From assembly GCA_937894585.1 (NCBI GenBank), contig CALBGO010000030.1:1-16878 (forward strand): a stretch of 16,878 nucleotides of DNA, read 5' to 3'. Shown piece by piece: positions 12,900 through 16,878 of the stretch (its first letter is position 1; each line of letters opens with the position of its first letter). A model generated the notes under the pieces. The model was not told the DNA's origin. It ran no database searches and saw only the letters and a program-made list of their open reading frames with translations. The DNA comes from an uncultured Eubacterium sp. GTDB lineage: Bacteria > Bacillota > Clostridia > Peptostreptococcales > Anaerovoracaceae. Position numbers and translations under genes: made by a program.

Positions 12900-14822
12900 T
12901 TAGCTTACCACTTCACCGTCCGGTGCTTCTGTTGTTACAATCTCACAGCGCTTGCCGTTGTCCGCAAACAGCAGCATACCTTTCGATTCCAGACCTCTCA
13001 GCTTACGCGGCTTCAGGTTAGCAACCACGATGACCTTCTTTCCGACCATTTCCTCCGGTGTGAAATCCTCTGCCACGCCGGATACAATCTGGCGTCTTTC
13101 CGTTCCCATCTTTACCTGGAATACCAGCAGCTTGTCCGCCTTTGGATGTTTTTCGGCTTTTTCAATCAGACCCACACGAAAATCAATCTTGTCAAAATCA
13201 TCATATTCAATAGCAGGCTTCAGCTCCAGCGGAATATTTTCTTCTTTCGGATCTGCTGGCTTCTGCATTGCCTCAAGTTCTGCCAGTTCTTTTTCAATAT
13301 CCAGTCTCGGGAAGATGGCCTCGCCCTTCTTCACCTGTTCCTGATACATCATATCAAATTCAAAAGCGTCTTCCCATACCACATCAGCATACCACAGGCC
13401 CATCTGTTTTCTGATCTTGTCGGAAGTCGTGTGCATAAACGGATGAATCAGAATAGAAATAATTCTGATAGACTCTGCCAGATTGTGCAGACAGGTATCC
13501 AGATCATCCTTTTTCGCCTCGTCCTTTGCCAGAATCCAAGGCGCTTTTTCGTCAATATATTTATTCGCTCTTCTAACCAGCACCCAGATTTCCTCCAGCG
13601 CCATATTGAAAGCAAATTTGTCCATCTGCGCTTCTACTTTTGCCGCTGCACCGGTTGCAACTGCTTTCAGATCCTTGTCAAATTCATCTTCACCATGAGA
13701 TTCAGGCACAACGCCGCCGCAATATTTCTCAATCATAGAAGTTGTTCTGGAAACCAGATTTCCCAGGTCGTTGGCAAGGTCGTAGTTCATTCTCTTGAGC
13801 ATTACTTCGTTGGTAAATACGCCGTCCTGTCCGAAAGTGTACTCGCGAAGCAGGAAGTATTTAAGCGCGTCGATGCCATAACTGTCGATCAGCTTCACAG
13901 GGTCAACTACATTACCCTTGGATTTGCTCATCTTGCCGCCTTCCAGAAGCAGCCAGCCATGACCCAGCACATGTTTCGGAAGCGGAATATCCAGAGACAT
14001 CAGCATTGCCGGCCAAATGATAGAATGGAATCTGACGATTTCCTTTCCTACAAGATGCACATTTGCCGGCCAGTATTTTTCGAACAGCTCAGGATCATCG
14101 GGATAGCCCAGCGCAGTGATATAGTTTGTCAGCGCATCCAGCCATACATAGATGACATGCTTTCCATCAATCGGCACAGGAATGCCCCAATCAAAAGTGG
14201 ACCGTGAAATGCACAGATCATCAAGACCCTGTCTGATAAAGCCCAGCATCTCGTTTCTTCTGGTTTCCGGCTCAAGAAAATCTGTATTTTCCAAAAGGTC
14301 AATCAGTCTGTCCTGATACTTGGAAAGCTTGAAGAAATATGCTTCCTCCTTAGCTTTCTGCACGGGTCTTCCGCAGTCGGGACAGCACCCGTCCACCAGT
14401 TGGCTTTCTGTCCAGAAAGATTCACATGGGGTACAGTACATACCTTCGTACTCACCTTTGTAAATATCACCTTTTTCGTACATTTTATTAAAAATCGCCT
14501 GTACCCGCTGCACATGCCGGTCTTCCGTGGTTCTGATAAAATCGTCATAGGAGATTTCCATAGTTTTCCACAGATCCTTGATGCCTGCAACCACGCCGTC
14601 CACATACGCCTGCGGTGTCACGCCTTTTTCTTCTGCAATGGTCTGGATTTTCTGTCCATGCTCATCTGTACCGGTCAGAAATCTGACATCATAGCCTGAC
14701 AATCTCTTGAATCTTGCCATCGCGTCCGCCATAACCGTACAGTAAGTATGCCCTATATGAAGGTTTGAGCTTGGATAATAGATCGGGGTCGTAATGTAAT
14801 AGGTTCCCTTTTTCTCTGTCAT
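12900..14822 (-). CDS. metG: methionyl-tRNA synthetase with C-terminal tRNA-binding domain
   Basis: Charges tRNA(Met) and initiator tRNA with methionine in the cytoplasm. The 640-residue protein is a complete class I synthetase: HIGH at 22-25, zinc knuckle with CTPC and CPDC (Cys130, 133, 147, 150), WLDALTNYITALGYP (227-241), KMSKS at 297-301 and the anticodon-binding helical domain after it. The last ~105 residues (from about 535; FDKIDFRVGLIEKAEKHPKA, NLKPRKLRGLESKGMLL) form the EMAP/Trbp111 tRNA-binding domain that dimerises many bacterial MetG. The ATG is preceded by AAGGA at a rather long 13-nt spacing. It has its own promoter and terminator and so appears monocistronic. In B. subtilis metS lies next to tatD. 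Confidence 0.97.
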   Translation of the reverse strand: MTEKKGTYYITTPIYYPSSNLHIGHTYCTVMADAMARFKRLSGYDVRFLTGTDEHGQKIQTIAEEKGVTPQAYVDGVVAGIKDLWKTMEISYDDFIRTTEDRHVQRVQAIFNKMYEKGDIYKGEYEGMYCTPCESFWTESQLVDGCCPDCGRPVQKAKEEAYFFKLSKYQDRLIDLLENTDFLEPETRRNEMLGFIRQGLDDLCISRSTFDWGIPVPIDGKHVIYVWLDALTNYITALGYPDDPELFEKYWPANVHLVGKEIVRFHSIIWPAMLMSLDIPLPKHVLGHGWLLLEGGKMSKSKGNVVDPVKLIDSYGIDALKYFLLREYTFGQDGVFTNEVMLKRMNYDLANDLGNLVSRTTSMIEKYCGGVVPESHGEDEFDKDLKAVATGAAAKVEAQMDKFAFNMALEEIWVLVRRANKYIDEKAPWILAKDEAKKDDLDTCLHNLAESIRIISILIHPFMHTTSDKIRKQMGLWYADVVWEDAFEFDMMYQEQVKKGEAIFPRLDIEKELAELEAMQKPADPKEENIPLELKPAIEYDDFDKIDFRVGLIEKAEKHPKADKLLVFQVKMGTERRQIVSGVAEDFTPEEMVGKKVIVVANLKPRKLRGLESKGMLLFADNGKRCEIVTTEAPDGEVVS

Positions 14823-14882
14823 TTTAAAAAATCATTCCTTTCATCTCCTGCGCCGAATGAGGCGAGGTAGTTTCTATCTTTT

Positions 14883-14911
14883 AGAATAGCACAGGTCCGC
14901 CAATTTATCAA
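14883..14911 (-). promoter_or_regulatory. sigma-A promoter of metG
   Basis: TTGATA (14906-14911) and TATTCT (14883-14888) are 17 bp apart on the minus strand, with TGC directly before the -10 box (extended -10). The start would be near 14876, giving a leader of about 54 nt that contains a small CGCC/GGCG hairpin. I see no T-box specifier or GGTGG element, so tRNA-controlled antitermination is unlikely. Confidence 0.6.
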
Positions 14912-14994
14912 TGGCGGGTTTTCTTACAGCTTTGCTAACAGGGTTTTCGCGCAGCTTCTCTATCATAAAAATGCAGCGTCTGACCTTCTGCTTA

Positions 14995-15056
14995 GTTTCG
15001 AAGGTATCTTACATACAGAATTTACCGTTTTGAGACACCGGCAGCACCTTCGAAAC
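14995..15056. repeat. inverted repeat GTTTCGAAGGT / ACCTTCGAAAC upstream of metG
   Basis: Perfect 11-bp arms (14995-15005 and 15046-15056) enclose 40 nt, within which CCG/CGG can form a smaller hairpin. It lies between the surface-protein terminator and the metG promoter, so it is not in the predicted metG leader. A TATAGT with TTCAAA 16 bp upstream (about 15118-15145, minus strand) could transcribe it as a small RNA. It does not match a riboswitch class I recognise. Confidence 0.5.
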
Positions 15057-15157
15057 CAATACAGTCATTGATGAAAAAAAACAAAATGAAGTCGTATTTA
15101 AAGAAATCCCTTTCACTATATGAATACACTTTTTGCTTTGAAAAACAAAACGATTGC

Positions 15158-15196
15158 AAAACCCGAAGCGAGAACGAAATCTCTGCTTCGGGTTTT
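15158..15196 (-). terminator. terminator after the surface protein gene
   Basis: Perfect 12-bp arms AAAACCCGAAGC/GCTTCGGGTTTT (15158-15169, 15185-15196), with a further GAGA/TCTC pairing inside, about 70 nt past the stop of the surface protein gene. The T-tract is short (TTTT) on both strands, so it may act in both directions. Confidence 0.75.
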
Positions 15197-15268
15197 ACTT
15201 TCTGATTCTTCTATTTACAAGTTATCAAAGAAGATAATTGATCAGCCGCTCTGCCGCCGCTTTATACC

Positions 15269-16878
15269 TTATCTTCCGGTTCTCATTACGATGTTGGACC
15301 ACTTGGTGTATACTTTTTTGCCGTCGATTTCGCGTACACCGCGCATCTTGTAATAGTAACGAGTTCCCTTCTTCACGGATTTGCCGTTTTTATAGAAGCC
15401 TTTGGTTTTATTGGTCTTTGTAACAAACCATGCTTTCTTTCCGAAATTCGTCTTTTTCTTTGCGGAACGGAAAATTTCATAGTTGTCCACTTTGTAGCCG
15501 TAAGACTTCTTGTAGCGGAGCTTAATCCAGCCTTTTCCGATTTCGCCCTTCTTGTAGTACAGCTTGATGGTGGTATTCTCCACGCCTTTTGTCAGACGCT
15601 CAGCCTTTTCCTCGGCTGTTTCTACGATAACCACCAGTTTGTCGCCCGGTTTCAGATTCGGAACCTCTGTTACTGCGCCAAGAGACTGACCGTTAAGCAG
15701 TACATCTTTTAAGGTTGCGTCTTTGTCAACAGTGATAGTTGCAGTAGTTCCATCCTTGCTCAGTGTTACGGTTGCGCCCTCTTCAGCTTCGATAGTCGGC
15801 TTCTGCGGGGTCGGGGTTGGTGGAATGTAAGGCGGTTTGGTTGTATCTTCCACTGTGTAGTTTCCGTCAGCACCCTTTACCATTTCAAAACCGCCTTTCA
15901 ACAAAGCTTTATCTACATCAGTGTTATATGTACCGCCTGAGATGTCGATCCAGGTTCCTGCCTCTTTCCATTCGGAATGCTTCTCACCTTCTGCTTTTGC
16001 ATTCCAGGTGTATGCGAGAACAGCTTTGTTATGGTCTGCTTTAAATGAGCCGCCACTGATATCAGCTTTCGGTGTTCCGCCCGGGTACTCTCTGTTTACA
16101 ATAGAAATTGCTGCTCCATCATTGATCGGACCATCTCCGGCTCCCTTATCTTTTCGCTGATCTTCTCCGGTTGCAATTACTTTAACTGTACTGTTTTCAG
16201 GGATTACCAGTTCTCCTGCGCACATCTGTACGCCTGTCAGACCTGTAATAGTTCCGCCGTTTAAAGTCAGCTTACCGCTCTGAGGATGATAAATGCCTGC
16301 GCTTTCAGTCGAAGTCAGTGTTCCTCCATTGATAGTGATTTCAGTGTCGTGCCATGTACCATTACCGCCTGCTGCAGCTTCTTTCGCAGTGATTTCACCG
16401 CCGTTGATTACAACTTTTGAGTTTTCTAAAGCACCGATACCATACTCTGTTGAATCAATTTTTGTTCCTTCTTCAACAGTTAGCTCTCCCTGCACCGCGA
16501 TTGCAATATTAGCTGCTGAAGCGTCTTTATCTTCGAAGCTAATATTTACGTTTTTAGTAGTCATACTAGCGCCTTTGCTTACAAAGATACCTGTTGCGCT
16601 TGCTGTGCACTTGATGCCGCCTTTTAATGAAGCTGTATCTGTCAATGTCAGAACTGTCTTGTCCTGTCCATTTGTCTTGTCGCCTACTATAATAAGCGCT
16701 TTGTTTACGCCTTCTTTTAGTGTTAGTACATTGCCATTTAAGTCTAATGTTACTTCCTTATCTCCCTTAATAACAAGTGTTTCATCAAGAGTGATATCAT
16801 CTTCTAAAAGGATTGTCTGTCCGTCTTTTGCTGCTTTTACAGCGTCTTCTAGGCTTGTGTATCCTTCAATAACGTTGC
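15269..16878 (-). CDS. beta-helical cell-surface protein, C-terminal part (5' end outside the window)
   Basis: The frame is open to the right edge, so the start and any signal peptide lie outside; 535 residues are visible. The first ~280 are a right-handed beta-helix, pectate-lyase or adhesin-like: an LEDAVKAAKDGQTILLEDDI segment typical of these repeats, then many strands of the form INGGxLT / LNGGxIT / ISGGxF, one per rung. A Pro-rich linker (PPYIPPTPTP) leads to an Ig-like stretch (about 70 residues), and the end is a Lys/Tyr-rich fibronectin-III-like domain (KGWIKLRYKKSYGYKVDNYE through KVYTKWSNIVMRTGR). No LPXTG, SLH or choline-binding motif follows, so anchoring is unknown. Likely exported; the target is unknown. 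Confidence 0.85.
   Translation of the reverse strand, partial: NVIEGYTSLEDAVKAAKDGQTILLEDDITLDETLVIKGDKEVTLDLNGNVLTLKEGVNKALIIVGDKTNGQDKTVLTLTDTASLKGGIKCTASATGIFVSKGASMTTKNVNISFEDKDASAANIAIAVQGELTVEEGTKIDSTEYGIGALENSKVVINGGEITAKEAAAGGNGTWHDTEITINGGTLTSTESAGIYHPQSGKLTLNGGTITGLTGVQMCAGELVIPENSTVKVIATGEDQRKDKGAGDGPINDGAAISIVNREYPGGTPKADISGGSFKADHNKAVLAYTWNAKAEGEKHSEWKEAGTWIDISGGTYNTDVDKALLKGGFEMVKGADGNYTVEDTTKPPYIPPTPTPQKPTIEAEEGATVTLSKDGTTATITVDKDATLKDVLLNGQSLGAVTEVPNLKPGDKLVVIVETAEEKAERLTKGVENTTIKLYYKKGEIGKGWIKLRYKKSYGYKVDNYEIFRSAKKKTNFGKKAWFVTKTNKTKGFYKNGKSVKKGTRYYYKMRGVREIDGKKVYTKWSNIVMRTGR

Noticed and set aside
14823..15157. T-box or SAM riboswitch for metG
   Set aside because: No T-box consensus, S-box core or terminator/antiterminator pair is present, and the predicted promoter leaves a leader of only about 54 nt.
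15071..15205. 44-residue plus-strand frame starting MKKNKMKSYL
   Set aside because: No ribosome binding site, and its second half is the inverted repeat of the surface-protein terminator.

Overview
This 16.9 kb window looks like a low-to-moderate GC Bacillota chromosome, most likely an anaerobic Clostridia member. The indications are a SpoIIE sporulation phosphatase, AGGAGG-type ribosome binding sites, intrinsic terminators, a four-Cys MetG and the clostridial core gene order. The tandem-lysine C-terminal domain of the surface protein reminds me of Anaerovoracaceae-type Peptostreptococcales; that placement is inference from memory, not a search. Every confident gene lies on the minus strand, so transcription runs right to left.

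In transcriptional order the window holds: the C-terminal ~535 residues of a beta-helical surface protein (15269 to the right edge) with its terminator; metG, with its own promoter and a downstream terminator; a spacer with a possible tiny peptide gene; a GIY-YIG nuclease, a PPC/DUF296 protein and tatD, closely spaced and ending in a terminator; spoIIE, preceded by two Spo0A-box-like sites; tilS, with no Shine-Dalgarno and a TATAAT box almost touching its start; ftsH, with its own promoter and a GTG start; a PucR-type regulator; coaX; and dusB, overlapping coaX by 8 bp. At the far left, a possible C-terminal stub of a plus-strand gene converges on dusB across about 530 bp of repeat-rich spacer.

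The order metG-tatD ... spoIIE-tilS-ftsH-coaX-dusB matches the order of the same genes near the origin of Bacillus subtilis, but is collapsed into one short block. hprT, normally between tilS and ftsH, is missing. A PucR regulator sits between ftsH and coaX, and a nuclease plus a PPC protein sit between metG and tatD. The genes serve translation (MetG, TilS, DusB), CoA synthesis (CoaX), membrane proteolysis (FtsH) and sporulation (SpoIIE).

The least expected content is in the spacers. Several consist of short, decayed tandem duplications: 40-bp units after dusB, 8 units of 18-21 bp plus 6 units of 9 bp between the PucR gene and coaX, and 21-bp and 27-bp units between spoIIE and tilS. The left spacer also carries six copies of TGCCACA or its complement, some paired as hairpins. 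The spacer upstream of the nuclease holds a 29-codon reading frame with a duplicated FKDFIK box whose copies differ only at silent positions. I found no CRISPR array, rRNA, tRNA, insertion sequence or recognised riboswitch. No clearly new multi-gene system is evident; the peptide-plus-nuclease locus and the repeat-built spacers are the best candidates for something undescribed.
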